Positions 44,662 to 52,915 of a stretch of DNA of 64,000 nucleotides are shown in pieces. Under the pieces are notes generated by a model. That model did not search any database and had not been told where the DNA came from. It saw only the letters and a list, made by a program, of their open reading frames with translations. The position numbers and the translations under genes are program-made. Source of the stretch: Frankia gtarii (lineage in GTDB: Bacteria > Actinomycetota > Actinomycetes > Frankiales > Frankiaceae); the NCBI RefSeq assembly GCF_025403375.1, contig NZ_JAMPTM010000005.1:1-64000 (forward strand), read 5' to 3'. Within the stretch, counting starts at the first letter, position 1. Every line of letters starts with the position of its first letter.

Positions 44662-45017
44662 GCCGGTTCGTGATCGCGGCGCCGGACGCGCCGCCTGGTC
44701 GCGGAGCCGATCACCAGCACTGTCGGTGCCAGAACCGCCACCAGCGCCAACGTCCGCAGCGGGGTGGTCGGAGCCCAGAGGATGTTGTCGGTCAGCCCTG
44801 CCCGCGAAGCCATGGCTTCGACGGCGGCCGTCGCGAGTACCGATCCCGCGACCTGGGCGACGCGTGGCCTGGCCTGGAGGCGGAGCCCGACGGCGTGGCG
44901 CAGAACGTCGACGATCGCGGCCAAGGTAAGTGGAGTCTCCTGGAGGAGCGCGGCGAACTCGTCGCCGTAGCGCGCCCGCCACCGTTTGGGATACATGGCG
45001 AGAAGGAGACACCTCAT
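44658..45017 (-). CDS. PadR-operon membrane protein
   Basis: 119 residues. The N-terminal YPKRWRARYGDEFAALLQE segment is the standard opening of actinobacterial proteins encoded next to PadR genes, followed by an amphipathic helix and two membrane helices. Overlaps PadR by ATGA upstream and the next membrane gene downstream. Likely part of a small regulated membrane unit. Confidence 0.85.
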   Translation of the reverse strand: MRCLLLAMYPKRWRARYGDEFAALLQETPLTLAAIVDVLRHAVGLRLQARPRVAQVAGSVLATAAVEAMASRAGLTDNILWAPTTPLRTLALVAVLAPTVLVIGSATRRRVRRRDHEPA

Positions 45018-45337
45018 GCCTGCGCCAGCCGTGACTGTCCGGTCTGGACGACCCGGGACCAGGTCGCCAGCTGGGCGGCCAGCGCCGCTCTTCCCGCCGC
45101 CGTGATCTCGTAGGGGCGGCGGCGATCGTCGCTGGGCAGTGCGGCGATGAGGCCGCGCTCCACCAGCTTGGTCAGTGAGCCGTACAGGGTGCCGGGACCG
45201 AGCCGGACCCCGGTCTGCTCCAACACATCCGCGGTGATCGCGTAACCGTGTTTGGCGCCGTCGCTCAGTGACAGCAGGACCAGAACTCCCGGCTCGCCGA
45301 AGCGGGCCAAGCCCTCATCCCGCTGGAATCTCGCCAT
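45014..45337 (-). CDS. PadR family transcriptional regulator
   Basis: 107 residues, single winged helix: VLVLLSLSDGAKHGYAITAD, RLGPGTLYGSLTKLVERGLI, and an ending typical of the short PadR-s2 class. No ribosome-binding site precedes the ATG at 45337, and a 24-bp palindrome covers the start codon, so the mRNA is probably leaderless and autorepressed. It leads a three-gene operon with two membrane proteins. Confidence 0.92.
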   Translation of the reverse strand: MARFQRDEGLARFGEPGVLVLLSLSDGAKHGYAITADVLEQTGVRLGPGTLYGSLTKLVERGLIAALPSDDRRRPYEITAAGRAALAAQLATWSRVVQTGQSRLAQA

Positions 45338-45355
45338 ACGATGTATCGTATGGCG
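45332..45355. promoter_or_regulatory. PadR operator palindrome over the start codon
   Basis: Perfect inverted repeat with 11-bp arms (CGCCATACGAT and its complement) around GT. It includes the PadR ATG and a TACGAT box that could serve as the -10, so one protein dimer could block both transcription and translation. Confidence 0.82.
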
Positions 45356-45462
45356 TAGTAGGAGGGAGCGGCAAGACACGAAGCGGCCCGGAACTCTCGG
45401 ACTCGCGGCGACCGCGATGTCACTGCTCGGACGCCGGCGATCGCGAGACGAGGGGCGACGAC

Positions 45463-45495
45463 GCGGACGAGCTGCTGACGAATGACCCGCTGGCC
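45463..45495 (+). pseudogene. HhH-GPD gene 5' fragment, copy A
   Basis: About 33 bases encoding A-D-E-L-L-T-N-D-P-L-A, matching codons 10-20 of the intact gene at 60877, with at least three silent differences. Flanking bases do not match well. Same orientation as the other copies. Confidence 0.65.
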
Positions 45496-45709
45496 ACCGA
45501 CCATCGGTGGCCGAGCCGCCGGCGCCGGACCGGCGTCTGCCTCCTTTCCGCCCCTTCTCCTCGGCGCGATCTGAGGACTGGTCGGCGGGCGCGACAGTCC
45601 TCACCGCGATCAGGCTCGCCCACGGCGATGGCAGAGCCGCCGATTACCCACCGCTGCCCCTGACCACTCCTGCCCGGCAGACACCGTGGACGAGCCACAT
45701 CGAGATGAC

Positions 45710-45736
45710 ATACCGCGGTAGTTGCTACCCCGGTAT
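45710..45736. promoter_or_regulatory. VapBC operator and promoter
   Basis: A 27-bp near-perfect palindrome (12-bp arms, one mismatch, TTG centre) built from two TACC-N2-GGTA boxes at 45711 and 45726. A TATTCT -10 candidate starts at 45734 inside it, 10 bases before the vapB-like start, as expected for autoregulation by the antitoxin/toxin complex. Confidence 0.75.
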
Positions 45737-45745
45737 TCTGGAGCG

Positions 45746-45991
45746 GTGAAGGTTGACAAGATGAGCGTCTCGTTCGACGGCGAGCTGGGCGACGCGGTTC
45801 GGGACGCCGCCCGGCGCGCTGGCGTCGGGCTGTCGGCCTGGCTCGCGGGCGCCGCTGCCGCGAAGCTTCGAGCCGATGCCCTCGCCGAGTTCCTCGACTC
45901 GTGGGAGACGGCAAACCCGGCGTTGACGCCGGAGGAACTGGCGCGGGCTGAGCGCGAGCTGGGCCTGGGCACGGATCAGTCGGCGGCGTGA
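45746..45991 (+). CDS. vapB: VapB-like antitoxin
   Basis: 81 residues, beginning with a ribbon-helix-helix-like segment (KMSVSFDGELGDAVRDAARR, GLSAWLAGAAAAKLR) and an acidic C-terminal tail likely to wrap the toxin. GTG at 45746; an internal ATG at 45761 is possible. It overlaps the toxin gene by GTGA and has a palindromic operator overlapping its promoter. Confidence 0.85.
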   Translation: MKVDKMSVSFDGELGDAVRDAARRAGVGLSAWLAGAAAAKLRADALAEFLDSWETANPALTPEELARAERELGLGTDQSAA

Positions 45992-46371
45992 GCGCGATCG
46001 TTCTCGACGCGGGTGCGCTCCTGGCTGTCGAGCGCGGCGATCGGGAGATGGTCGCCCGACTCCGGGTTGCGCAGCAGCGGGACATCGGGCTACGGAGCAA
46101 CGCCGTCGTCGTTGCCCAGGTCTGGCGGGATCACGCCGGGCGGCAGGCCGCACTGGCCCGCCTGCTACGCGCGGTGGAGGTGTGCACCGTTGACGAGCGG
46201 ACCGGCCGCGATGCCGGTGTGCTACTTGGTCGCGCCGGTACATCCGATGTGGTCGACGCGACGGTCGCCCTGCTCGTCCGTCCGGGCGACCGCATCCTGA
46301 CCAGCGACCCCAAGGACATCACCCGGCTCGTTCAGGCGGGTGGCGTACCAGCCGTGGTGGTGCGCTGCTGA
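45988..46371 (+). CDS. vapC: PIN-domain toxin (VapC family)
   Basis: 127-residue PIN ribonuclease with the expected acidic residues: Asp in IVLDAGALLAVERGD, Glu/Asp region near VWRDHAG, Asp in TSDVVDATVALLV and Asp in ILTSDPKDI. Such toxins cut RNA when the antitoxin is degraded. Co-translated with the antitoxin. The module is bracketed by two HhH-GPD gene fragments in direct orientation. Confidence 0.92.
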   Translation: MSAIVLDAGALLAVERGDREMVARLRVAQQRDIGLRSNAVVVAQVWRDHAGRQAALARLLRAVEVCTVDERTGRDAGVLLGRAGTSDVVDATVALLVRPGDRILTSDPKDITRLVQAGGVPAVVVRC

Positions 46372-46395
46372 CAACCCCACCAGCCGGCTTCCCAC

Positions 46396-46456
46396 GGCGG
46401 ACGATCCGCTGACGAACGATCCGCCGGCGCTGTTGATCGGGATGGTGCTGGATCAG
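46396..46456 (+). pseudogene. HhH-GPD gene 5' fragment, copy B
   Basis: Encodes a degraded A-D-D-P-L-T-N-D-P-P-A-L-L-I-G-M-V-L-D-Q, matching codons 10-29 of the intact gene at 60877. Similarity stops right after the D-Q codons. Confidence 0.85.
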
Positions 46457-46473
46457 CGGATTCGGTGGTGGTT

Positions 46474-46559
46474 CCGCTGCCGCCGGTCCCGGTCAGGGTG
46501 TGCCGAATCCTTGTTGCAGCGGGGCCAGGGCGTCGTCGATCGCAACGACCGGGTCCCGA
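46474..46559 (-). pseudogene. TetR gene 3' fragment
   Basis: Nearly identical to 58414-58499, covering about 20 bases beyond the stop and the last 20-odd codons of the TetR gene at 58433 (same strand, conserved stop). The 5' part is absent. The block from 46501 to 46559 differs at only a few positions. Confidence 0.88.
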
Positions 46560-46697
46560 CGGTGCACCTCCCCGCGTATTGATCACAGGTAAATGATTGG
46601 CGAGGGTTCCGGTCCTGCGTGATGATTCCGCCGTCCGCGTCCGCGTCCGCGATCGAGTGCGCGATCGAGTGCGTGGTGTGTCCGCGTAGGAGGAACG

Positions 46698-48248
46698 ATG
46701 ACGACTGCCGTTGCCGGACCGGCGTCTGCTGGGTCCCGGCCCGAGGTCCGCGTGGCGGGCGGGGCACTGCGCGGCAGCCTGGAGTCGGGCGTGGCGGTCT
46801 TCCACGGCATCCCCTACGCCGAGCCGCCGGTCGGCGGGCTCCGCTTCGCCGCGCCGCGGCCGGCCGCAAGCTGGGACGGTGTGCGGCCGGCCCTGTCCTA
46901 CGGCCCCCCGCCGCCGCAGTCCGATGGGCTTGGCCGGGACCCGTCGTCCCAGGACACGACGGGCGACGACTGGTTGACGGTCAACGTCTGGTCGCCCGAG
47001 CCCGACCCGGCCGCGAAGCTTCCGGTGATGGTCTGGATCTACGGCGGTGCCTACACGATCGGCGCATCCAGCCGGCCCGAGTACGACGGCGCTCACCTGG
47101 CCCGGGACGGCGGTGTGGTCGTGGTGACCTTCGACTACCGCCTCGGGATGGAGGGCTTCGCCCAGATCGCGGGAGCACCCCCCAACCGCGGCCTGCTCGA
47201 CCAGGTCGCCGCCCTGGAATGGGTACGCGACAACATCGCCGCCTTCGGTGGCGACCCGAACGAGACCACGGTGTTCGGCGAGTCCGCCGGCGCCGGATCG
47301 GTCGCCGCCCTGCTGGCCATGCCCCGGGCGGCCGGGTTGTTCCGCAGAGCCATCGCGCAGAGCGTGCCGGGCACCTTCTTCTCCCCGCAGCTCGCCGCCG
47401 ACATCGCCACCACCTGCGCCGACGAGCTGGGACTGCGTCCCACCGTCACGGACCTGTCCACCGTGGACCCGGCTCTGCTGGCCCTCGCCGGTGACACCGT
47501 CGCCGCCACGATGACCGCCCGGGCCCAGCGCTGGGGCCAGGCCGCGCACCGGTCGATCCTTTTCGCGCCCGTCGTCGACGGCGAGGTGCTGCCGGCCACG
47601 CCGTGGCAGGCCATGGCCGCCGGCTCCAGCCGGGAGGTCGACCTTCTCGCCGGCCACACCCGCGACGAACAGCGGCTGTTCACCGCCCTCACCGGCCTGC
47701 TCGGGCAGGTGACACCCGATCAGGCGGCGACCGCGCTGCAGGTCTTCGCCCCCGGCCCGGACGGCGCCCGCCGCTACCGTGACGCCTACCCGGACGCGGG
47801 CCCCGACCAGTTGTACGAACTGGTGCACTCGGACTGGCTGTTCCGGATGCCCACCCTGCACCTCGCGCAGGCGCAGGTCGCGGGCGGCGGGCGGGTGCAC
47901 CTCTACGAGTTGGCCTGGTCGGCCCCGGGCCTGGGCGGCGCACTCGGCGCCTGCCACGGCCTCGACGTACCGCTCGTGTTCGGCAACCTCACCAACGGCC
48001 AACCAGCCATGCTCATCGGCGAGCGCCCCACCTCCGAGGCGACGGCCCTGTCGGCGCGGATGCGGACCGCCTGGACCACGTTCGCCACCCGGAGCGACCC
48101 TGGCTGGCCGGCCTACGATTCCGCCCGACGCCTCACCCAGGTCTTCGACACCACATCGCTCGTCACCGCCTACCCGGAGGAGCGATCCCGGCTGATCTGG
48201 CAGGACCACTCCTTCCCGCCCCTCCTGCCAGGACTCGACGTGCGCTGA
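46698..48248 (+). CDS. Type B carboxylesterase/lipase
   Basis: 516 residues, full-length type-B esterase: FHGIPYAEPPVGGLRFAAPR, oxyanion WIYGGAYTIGASS, nucleophile FGESAGAGSVAALLAMP, acid residue region in AGHTRDEQRLF and a C-terminal His in GACHGLDVPLVFGN. Strong ribosome-binding site. No signal peptide, so cytoplasmic. Substrate unknown. Confidence 0.95.
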   Translation: MTTAVAGPASAGSRPEVRVAGGALRGSLESGVAVFHGIPYAEPPVGGLRFAAPRPAASWDGVRPALSYGPPPPQSDGLGRDPSSQDTTGDDWLTVNVWSPEPDPAAKLPVMVWIYGGAYTIGASSRPEYDGAHLARDGGVVVVTFDYRLGMEGFAQIAGAPPNRGLLDQVAALEWVRDNIAAFGGDPNETTVFGESAGAGSVAALLAMPRAAGLFRRAIAQSVPGTFFSPQLAADIATTCADELGLRPTVTDLSTVDPALLALAGDTVAATMTARAQRWGQAAHRSILFAPVVDGEVLPATPWQAMAAGSSREVDLLAGHTRDEQRLFTALTGLLGQVTPDQAATALQVFAPGPDGARRYRDAYPDAGPDQLYELVHSDWLFRMPTLHLAQAQVAGGGRVHLYELAWSAPGLGGALGACHGLDVPLVFGNLTNGQPAMLIGERPTSEATALSARMRTAWTTFATRSDPGWPAYDSARRLTQVFDTTSLVTAYPEERSRLIWQDHSFPPLLPGLDVR

Positions 48249-48739
48249 GTTTCTCGCCGCCCGACCTTCGTGTTGCTTCCCGGCGGGCTCGACCCTCCGC
48301 GCTCCCCCTCCGCACTTCGCCTCCGCGCTCCGCCCGCGTTCAGGCGGACACTGGCGGAGGAACTGGGCGGGGCAGGGCGTCAGGCGTGGGTGCGCAGTGC
48401 CTGGGCATATCACTCGCGTAGCAGCTCGGCGATCTCAACCCAGGCCGCGACCTGCTCCGGGGTCGAATCCTCGGGTAGCTCGGGTGCACCCATGGCCAGC
48501 TTGTCAGCGACAGCGCTCGGACTGTCGCCGAAGACGGCGGGCCTCCACCCACTGGAGAGTCAACGGCCCCGACCTGCCCACTCCCCGCGTCGCGCGGTGG
48601 GACGGTCCGCGGGCGTCACCACTGTCGATCATCACGGTTCAAGGCTGATCGACGACCGGTGGCGTCGTCGCGGGTGGCTTCGATCCGGATGCTGGGCAGA
48701 GCCGTCCGATGCCGATTTTGATGCCGACGCGTACCGGGG
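48249..48739. other. Intergenic region with a gene remnant
   Basis: Apart from the MerR-like fragment at 48410-48553 no coding content is convincing. Confidence 0.55.
48410..48553 (-). pseudogene. MerR/TipA-like regulator, C-terminal remnant
   Basis: The reverse frame reads VADKLAMGAPELPEDSTPEQ then VAAWVEIAELLRE and stop, resembling the effector-domain segment of actinobacterial MerR regulators. An in-frame stop lies just upstream and no HTH is found, so only a fragment survives. Confidence 0.5.
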
Positions 48740-50122
48740 CTAGTCGCTCAGCGCGATGAAGCGCTTGAGCTTGCCTGTCGAGGCGTGCCGGGGGAGCTGT
48801 TCGACGACGCTGACACTGATGTCAGGATTCGTAAGTCCGTACGGCCGTAGCGAAGAGGCGAGTGCCGCGGCTACCGCGGTGGCGTCGGGTGACCCGACCA
48901 CGAGCACCTCCGCCCCGCCCGCGGTCTGACGCACCTGATATTCCGAGATGAGCGGGTCGGTACCCAGCACGTGCCGGAACGCGCTCGCCGGGACCGTTCG
49001 CCGCCCGTAGCGGAAGTCGTCGTCACACCGACCGACGATGTCGGCGACGCGCGGCATCGAACTGCCACATGCGCAGCGGCCGGGCAGCAGCGTGATCTCG
49101 TCACCGAGGTCATAGCGAACAAACGGGAACGTGCGCCCGGCGAGCCCGGTCGCGAGCGTGCGCGCCGCCGGCTCATCGGGGGCGACTGGCCGCCCGGCCG
49201 CATCGACCCGCTCGAGGATCACCTCGTCCGCGCAGATGTGAAGACCGTCGCCGTGGCCGCAGCCGACCGCCTGGACGCCGATCTCGGTCGAGCCCCACAG
49301 GTTGTGGACGGGAGCGCCCCAGGCGGTGTCGATCGCGTGGCGGTCCTGTGCGCTGAGCGGCTCGGAGTTGGTGCTCACCCGAACCGGCCGGATGTCGAGC
49401 TCTCCCACGATCGCGGCCCGGGCGAGGCGGCCGATCATCGAGGCGTAACCCACGAGATGGGTCGGCCGCGCGCCCGCCACCGCGCGCAGCACCTGATCGA
49501 ACGGCGCCGCCGCCGGGATCACGACGGTCTGCATCGACGGCCCGGTCGCGACGTCGAACAACGGCGTGCTCGCGTGTGGCGGCTCGCCGGCCTCTATCAC
49601 CGCCAGTCGCATCGGGTGGCCGGCCGAGCCGGAAGCGCGCTCGTCACGCGTCTGCCATCGCCAGGCGAGACAGGCGAGCGTGACGAACTGCTCCCAGTCC
49701 CAAACGTAGACGCCGCGCACACCGCTTGAACCGCCCGAGCTGAATACCTGGAGTCCCGCGGGCGTGTAGGAGAACCAGCCCTGCTGGGCCAGCACCCGCT
49801 CGGCGCCCGCACGGTCGATATCGGGCGTGGTGACGATCCTGTCCCATTCGTTCTGGATATCCTGCTTGTTCATGGCTGGCAGCCGTGCGAGGTCCTCGAC
49901 CGTCGCTGTGGCCGGGTCGATGTGGGCCATCCGGGCCGCGTGGAACGGCGAGCGCTCGCGCGCGAAACCCAGCAACGACCGGAGTCGTTCGGTGCGGTAG
50001 CGCTCGACTCGCTGGCGCGGCCACGCCAGCCGCGCCACATGATCCTCGAGCGTGGCCTGCACAGCGCTCAGGTGTGCTGCGCGCAGACGCTGGTACGCCG
50101 CCTTGGCGTCCTCCCGGGACAC
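48740..50122 (-). CDS. Phenylacetate-CoA ligase-like adenylate-forming enzyme
   Basis: 460 residues of the PaaK-like ANL superfamily: an N-terminal FARERSPFHAARMAHIDP segment, phosphate-loop FSSGGSSGVRGVYVWDW, a NLWGSTEIG motif (position of YGxTE), TFPFVRYDLGDEITLL and a C-terminal ASTGKLKRFI with the catalytic lysine. It activates an acyl substrate to AMP and probably CoA. A CACG-like cluster of cysteines (GRCACGSSMPR) is typical of the group. GTG at 50122 is the likely start. No CoA-using partner is adjacent. Confidence 0.85.
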   Translation of the reverse strand: MSREDAKAAYQRLRAAHLSAVQATLEDHVARLAWPRQRVERYRTERLRSLLGFARERSPFHAARMAHIDPATATVEDLARLPAMNKQDIQNEWDRIVTTPDIDRAGAERVLAQQGWFSYTPAGLQVFSSGGSSGVRGVYVWDWEQFVTLACLAWRWQTRDERASGSAGHPMRLAVIEAGEPPHASTPLFDVATGPSMQTVVIPAAAPFDQVLRAVAGARPTHLVGYASMIGRLARAAIVGELDIRPVRVSTNSEPLSAQDRHAIDTAWGAPVHNLWGSTEIGVQAVGCGHGDGLHICADEVILERVDAAGRPVAPDEPAARTLATGLAGRTFPFVRYDLGDEITLLPGRCACGSSMPRVADIVGRCDDDFRYGRRTVPASAFRHVLGTDPLISEYQVRQTAGGAEVLVVGSPDATAVAAALASSLRPYGLTNPDISVSVVEQLPRHASTGKLKRFIALSD

Positions 50123-50248
50123 GCACCCAGTGTCGGCCACGGCGCAGCGGTCACGCCAGCCGCGAGGCGGCAGCAGTCGCTGACGAACCGCTCGCCCCAA
50201 GATCGAGCCGTGCGGGGCGGTGAGACCGCGTGCGCCACCGTTGGCCAG

Positions 50249-50300
50249 GCGGAGGCTGAACGACCCGCTGGCGCTGCTGATCGGTAGGGTGCTGGCCCAG
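50249..50300 (+). pseudogene. HhH-GPD gene 5' fragment, copy C
   Basis: Encodes N-D-P-L-A-L-L-I-G-R-V-L-A-Q followed directly by a stop codon. It carries a small internal deletion before the N-D-P codons. Similarity to the intact gene again ends at the Q codon. Confidence 0.8.
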
Positions 50301-50335
50301 TAAATCGGACAAACAAGGAACGGCGGGTAGACAGA

Positions 50336-51295
50336 TCAGCGTTGATGCTCGCCACGGGTCGCGGAGCTGTGGTGGGTACGGCTTTGGTTGCGGTAGCGCC
50401 CTGGAGGAATCGCCCGGTGGCGTGAGAAGGCGCGGGAGAACGCGTACTCGGAGGTGTAACCGACGGCGCGGGCGATGACGTCGATCTGGTCGTCCGTGTC
50501 ACGCAGTCGCCGGGCGGCCAGGTCCATGCGCCATCGGGTGAGGTAGGCGGCCGGGGTTTCACCGACGAGGGTGGGAAAGCGGCGCGCGAGGGTGGCGCGG
50601 GAGACGGCGACGTGGTCGGCGAGGGCGTTCAGCGTCCAAGCGCGACCGGGGTCGGCGTGCAGCGCGGTGAGGGCCGCGCTGACCGTGGGATCGTTCAACG
50701 CCCGCAGCCAGGAGCCTGCCGGCGCCGTGGGCTCGGTCCGCAGCCAGACCCGGAGAACCTGGATGAGCAGCACGTCAACGAGTCGGTCGAGCAGTGTGGT
50801 GGTGGCCGGACCGGGTTCGGCGAGCTCGCCCGAGAGCAGCCGGACGGTATCGGCGAGCGGACCAGCCCCGGCCGCCCCGGCGGGGACGTGAACCAACTCG
50901 GGCAGCACGGTGAAAAGCGGGGTGCTGACCGCGGGATCGTGCCGGTAGGAGGCGCACAGGATGCTGGTCCGCGCTGGCCGGGGCCCGACGTCGAGCCGGC
51001 CGTCTGTGGCGAGCGCCCGTTTCGACGCGGCGTGATCGAACGGTTCCAGCGGGCCGTCCGGATCTCCGGCCAGTCCGTGCTCGGACCCGGTGGGCAGGAG
51101 GACGACGTCGCCGGGCATGAGTCGCACCGGGGGCTGGCCGGGCAGGCGTAGCCAGGCGGTGCCGGCGGTCACGGCGTGGAAGGCCGCCGCGGAGATCCGG
51201 AACAGCTGTAGCCCCCACGGATCGCCGGCGTGGACCGTCGCCGCTACGGTTCCGCGCACGCCGGCGACGCTCAGCACGTCGGCAAGCAGATCCAT
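50336..51295 (-). CDS. AraC family regulator with cupin domain
   Basis: N-terminal cupin_6 sensor (LQLFRISAAAFHAVTAGTAW, LMPGDVVLLPTGSEHGLAGD) and two AraC helix-turn-helix motifs (TLNALADHVAVSRATLARRF, GYTSEYAFSRAFSRHRAIPP). Divergent from an SDR gene; the 138-bp gap contains a direct repeat of the type GAxGAACAxACAA at 51310 and 51338, a possible AraC binding pair. Confidence 0.93.
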   Translation of the reverse strand: MDLLADVLSVAGVRGTVAATVHAGDPWGLQLFRISAAAFHAVTAGTAWLRLPGQPPVRLMPGDVVLLPTGSEHGLAGDPDGPLEPFDHAASKRALATDGRLDVGPRPARTSILCASYRHDPAVSTPLFTVLPELVHVPAGAAGAGPLADTVRLLSGELAEPGPATTTLLDRLVDVLLIQVLRVWLRTEPTAPAGSWLRALNDPTVSAALTALHADPGRAWTLNALADHVAVSRATLARRFPTLVGETPAAYLTRWRMDLAARRLRDTDDQIDVIARAVGYTSEYAFSRAFSRHRAIPPGRYRNQSRTHHSSATRGEHQR

Positions 51296-51433
51296 GGCCG
51301 CAGCTTACCGATGAACATACAACGGGCCGGTAGCTGAGACGAACAGACAAGATTCTGAGATTATTTGGCATCGATTTCCGCACATGTGTGTCATACGGTT
51401 GATCTACTGAACGCGTCAACCGGAAGGCGAACC

Positions 51434-52153
51434 ATGAATGTCAACGGCAGCATCGCTCTGGTGACCGGTGGGAATCGTGGCCTTGGCGCCCGCCTCGTGG
51501 ACAATCTCCTCGACGCCGGTGCCGGCAAGGTCTACGTCACGGCCCGGGATCCCCATGGCGTCGCCTCGACCGTGAGCGCCGACCCGCGGGTGAGTGTCCT
51601 CGAACTGGATGTCACCGACCAGGCGAGCGTGGACGCCGCGGCCAAGGCAGCGAACGATGTCACCCTGCTGGTCAACAATGCCGGTGTGCTCGGGTTCGGC
51701 AGTGCCCTCGAAGGTGATCTGGACCTGTTCCAGCGCGACATGCTGACGAACCAGATCGGCCTGCTGCGGGTGAGCCGGGCCTTCGTCCCGGTCCTGACGG
51801 CGAACGCCCCGGGCGCGATCGTCAACGTACTCACCCTGATCGCGTTGGCGCCGGTGGTGGGAATGGCGGGGTACTGCGCATCAAAGGCCGCAGCGCATTC
51901 GGTCACTCAGTCCTTGCGGGCGGAGTTGCGTGACAAGGGCATCGAGGTCCTTGGTGCCTATCCCGGCGGTATCGACACCGACATGCTTGCCGGGGTCGAC
52001 GCAGACAAGGCCGCCCCGGAGGTCGTCGCCGAGCGGATCATCGCCGGCGTCGCCGCCGGACAGGCGGTCATCTGGCCAGACGACGCCTCCGCCGGTGCGA
52101 GTTCGGTGTACCTCGCCGACCCGGTGGGCCTCGAGCGCATGCTCGCGGGCTGA
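51434..52153 (+). CDS. SDR family oxidoreductase
   Basis: 239-residue SDR: LVTGGNRGLGARL cofactor loop, LLVNNAGVLGFG and YCASK. The residue 13 before the active-site Tyr, normally Ser, is Thr (NVLTLIALAP), which could still hydrogen-bond the substrate but is unusual. Divergent from the AraC regulator, and followed after 3 bases by an NTF2-like gene, so the two are probably one transcript. Confidence 0.92.
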   Translation: MNVNGSIALVTGGNRGLGARLVDNLLDAGAGKVYVTARDPHGVASTVSADPRVSVLELDVTDQASVDAAAKAANDVTLLVNNAGVLGFGSALEGDLDLFQRDMLTNQIGLLRVSRAFVPVLTANAPGAIVNVLTLIALAPVVGMAGYCASKAAAHSVTQSLRAELRDKGIEVLGAYPGGIDTDMLAGVDADKAAPEVVAERIIAGVAAGQAVIWPDDASAGASSVYLADPVGLERMLAG

Positions 52154-52156
52154 GCG

Positions 52157-52582
52157 ATGGCCGCCACCGGCCCGGTGACCACGGCCTCTACCGGCGGCGG
52201 CGAGCTGATCCACCGCCTGCTCGCGGCCGCGGGGAGTGGGAAGTGGGAAGAGCTCCCCGACATCCTGCACCCGGACTTCACCATCATCGAACCCCGCTCG
52301 CTGCCTTGGGGCGGGACGCACGTTGGCATCGACTCCTACGTCACGCTGATGACCACCATCGCAGCGACATTCGCACTCGACTTCCGGACCGAATGGGTTG
52401 TCCGGGACGGCGATCACCTCGTGCTGAGGGCTACCGTCACCTTCACCGATCGGGCAACGGGAAATGGAGTGGTGATGCCGACCGTGGAGCTGTTCACGGT
52501 CGCGGACGGTCGTCTACGCACTAGCGAGGTGTATTTCGCGGACCCGATGGCACTGCTCGCTGCCCTGCCGGCGGCGTGCTGA
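52157..52582 (+). CDS. NTF2/SnoaL-like domain protein
   Basis: 141 residues, alpha+beta cone fold: LIHRLLAAAGSGKWEELPDI, LHPDFTIIEPRSLPWGG, YVTLMTTIAATF and FTVADGRLRTSEVYFADPMA. Such proteins act as small isomerases, hydrolases or binding proteins, often beside SDRs in secondary metabolism. Tightly linked to the SDR upstream. Confidence 0.88.
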   Translation: MAATGPVTTASTGGGELIHRLLAAAGSGKWEELPDILHPDFTIIEPRSLPWGGTHVGIDSYVTLMTTIAATFALDFRTEWVVRDGDHLVLRATVTFTDRATGNGVVMPTVELFTVADGRLRTSEVYFADPMALLAALPAAC

Positions 52583-52605
52583 CGGCGTGCTGACGGCGGG
52601 TCCAT

Positions 52606-52639
52606 GTGCCCGGCGGGTCTCTCCGGACCCGCCGGGCAC
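52606..52639 (+). terminator. Strong hairpin terminator
   Basis: A perfect 14-bp stem (GTGCCCGGCGGGTC and its complement) with a 6-nt loop, 24 bases after the NTF2-like stop codon. It ends the SDR-NTF2 transcript. Confidence 0.82.
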
Positions 52640-52757
52640 GCGTCAATCCTGCTGTTCGGCGGCGGCTGCGTCCGGCGCGATGAGCGACGGGGAACGCGGG
52701 TCGGCGGGGAGACCAGCGGCGGGGCGTCCGCCGCTCCAGGCCGGATACGGCGTTCGC

Positions 52758-52848
52758 GTGGGACTGCACTTGAGTCAGATCGACGAGGCGGACGAGCTGC
52801 TGACGAACGATCCGCTGGCGCTGCTGATCGGGATGGTTCTGGACCAGA
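52758..52848 (+). pseudogene. HhH-GPD gene 5' fragment, copy D
   Basis: The longest truncated copy. It includes the GTG start and 29 codons, matching 60877-60967 with about ten mismatches, nearly all silent (one A-to-E change by eye). Weak similarity continues about 17 bases upstream of the start. It diverges immediately after the D-Q codons. Confidence 0.92.
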
Positions 52849-52915
52849 GAACTTCGGAAAGAACGAGCGACGGTTGGCCGCTGAGGCGGCCGGATAGGGG
52901 GCCGTGAGCTCGGGG

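Larger units (their letters stand above)
45338..45745. other. Non-coding stretch with HhH-GPD fragment A and VapBC promoter
   Basis: No intact gene. Contains the PadR operator on the left, a short fragment of HhH-GPD coding sequence at 45463-45495 and the VapBC operator/promoter at the right end. Confidence 0.6.
46372..46697. other. Intergenic mosaic of two gene fragments
   Basis: Holds HhH-GPD fragment B, then a copy of the 3' end of the TetR gene at 58433, then short repeats (CGCGATCGAGTG twice, 46655-46678) and a strong AGGAGGAA site for the carboxylesterase. No intact gene. Confidence 0.7.

Noticed and set aside
46332-48413. Minus-strand ORF of 693 codons
   Set aside because: Antisense to the type-B carboxylesterase, which has all family motifs. 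Only its low-complexity ends cover repeat fragments.
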